From JBPBQZ01 sp050955105 (GTDB taxonomy: Bacteria > Pseudomonadota > Gammaproteobacteria > Burkholderiales > Burkholderiaceae): 30,490 nt of DNA. The notes beneath the pieces are model-generated. The model saw nothing but the letters and a program-made list of their open reading frames with translations, had not been told where the DNA came from and did no database searches. Made by a program: the position numbers and the translations under genes. The stretch is from NCBI GenBank assembly GCA_050955105.1, contig JBPBQZ010000127.1, positions 1 through 30,490 on the forward strand, written 5' to 3'. Every line of letters begins with the position of its first letter. The stretch's first letter is position 1. Of the stretch, positions 30,134 to 30,490 are shown piece by piece.

Positions 30134-30490
30134 ATGAATACCATGATCTATCCGGAACTCTTCAAGTCGCTCGAAGCGGTTCGCTGGGATATGGAAAAAG
30201 ATATTCCCTGGGACAAGTTCGATGCCTCGTTGTTGTCCGACGAGCAGGCGACGACCGTCAAGATGAACGCGATTACCGAATGGTCGGCGCTCCCGGCCAC
30301 CGAGATGTTCCTGCGTGACAACCACCACGACAGCGATTTCTCGGCGTTCATGAGCGTGTGGTTCTTCGAGGAGCAAAAGCATTCGCTGGTATTGATGGAA
30401 TACCTGCGACGTTTCCGGCCGGAATTCGCGCCGACCGAAGAAGAACTGCACGCCGTGCGCTTCTCGTTCGATCCGGCGCCGCCGCTCGAA
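30134..30490 (+). CDS. Ferritin-like di-iron protein, partial (runs off the right edge)
   Basis: Open for 119 codons from ATG 30134 to the edge. The N-terminal part is helical and carries metal-binding patterns of ferritin-like di-iron proteins: Glu49 and Glu57 in the Thr-Glu-Trp-Ser-Ala-Leu-Pro-Ala-Thr-Glu helix, and Glu79-Glu80-Gln-Lys-His83, an Glu-X-X-His motif of the kind seen in acyl-ACP desaturases and other di-iron carboxylate enzymes. Later ligands would fall past the edge. It is therefore either an oxygen-using desaturase/oxygenase-like enzyme or a ferritin-like protein; I cannot tell which. AAGG lies about ten bases before the ATG, inside a short upstream ORF. An ATG three codons later is an alternative start. 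Confidence 0.8.
   Translation, partial: MNTMIYPELFKSLEAVRWDMEKDIPWDKFDASLLSDEQATTVKMNAITEWSALPATEMFLRDNHHDSDFSAFMSVWFFEEQKHSLVLMEYLRRFRPEFAPTEEELHAVRFSFDPAPPLE

Noticed and set aside
29993..30451. Minus-strand open frame opposite the ferritin-like gene
   Set aside because: It is antisense to a frame with intact di-iron motifs and a ribosome binding site.

Overview
The window is GC-rich chromosomal DNA from a betaproteobacterium, almost certainly of the Burkholderiaceae (Burkholderia/Paraburkholderia-like). The evidence is the content and order of genes: metH split into two polypeptides, argS followed by a SPOR-domain protein, dsbA and an SDR, a PhaM-type polyhydroxyalkanoate (PHA) granule protein, small DUF1840 and DUF3567 proteins, and a liu (leucine/isovalerate) cluster led by a MerR regulator. 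I see no rRNA, tRNA, CRISPR array, integrase, transposase or prophage gene. Most of it looks like core chromosome.

Layout. Positions 1-426 hold the start of a minus-strand lipoprotein gene that runs off the left edge as a long Gly-Thr-Ser repeat. At 671-2563 a bile-acid:sodium-symporter-type membrane protein and a PIG-L/LmbE deacetylase form a minus-strand pair. A small secreted protein of unknown function (2893-3468, +) faces a nitronate monooxygenase (3487-4443, -). A MaoC-type hydratase and a metallo-beta-lactamase-fold hydrolase overlap at 4650-6175 (-). An orphan sulfate-binding protein lies at 6627-7661 (+).

The acyl-CoA section spans 7724-15182. A MerR regulator (LiuR), isovaleryl-CoA dehydrogenase, beta-carbonic anhydrase and a thiolase form one minus-strand operon with a clear promoter and embedded operator. 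A secreted alpha/beta hydrolase and a LiuC-like hydratase follow on the same strand. A second metallo-beta-lactamase-fold protein diverges from liuR. The methylcrotonyl-CoA carboxylase subunits and HMG-CoA lyase that complete leucine breakdown are not in the window.

The right half is mostly housekeeping: a peptide-type ABC substrate-binding protein, SDR, DsbA, SPOR protein and ArgS (15235-21045, all minus), DUF1840 (+), then metH2, metH1 and DUF3567 (all minus). A DUF3108 protein (-) diverges from phaM (+), which converges with a chalcone-isomerase-like exported protein (-). The right edge carries the first part of a plus-strand ferritin-like di-iron protein, preceded by an unusual leader with inverted repeats and a ten-codon upstream ORF.

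The window does not contain an obvious novel defence or mobile system. The most worthwhile signals are the ferritin-like gene leader, the LiuR promoter/operator, the liu cluster that keeps its carbonic anhydrase but lacks its carboxylase, and the repeat lipoprotein at the left edge. All functional assignments rest on motif recognition by eye; no database search was run.
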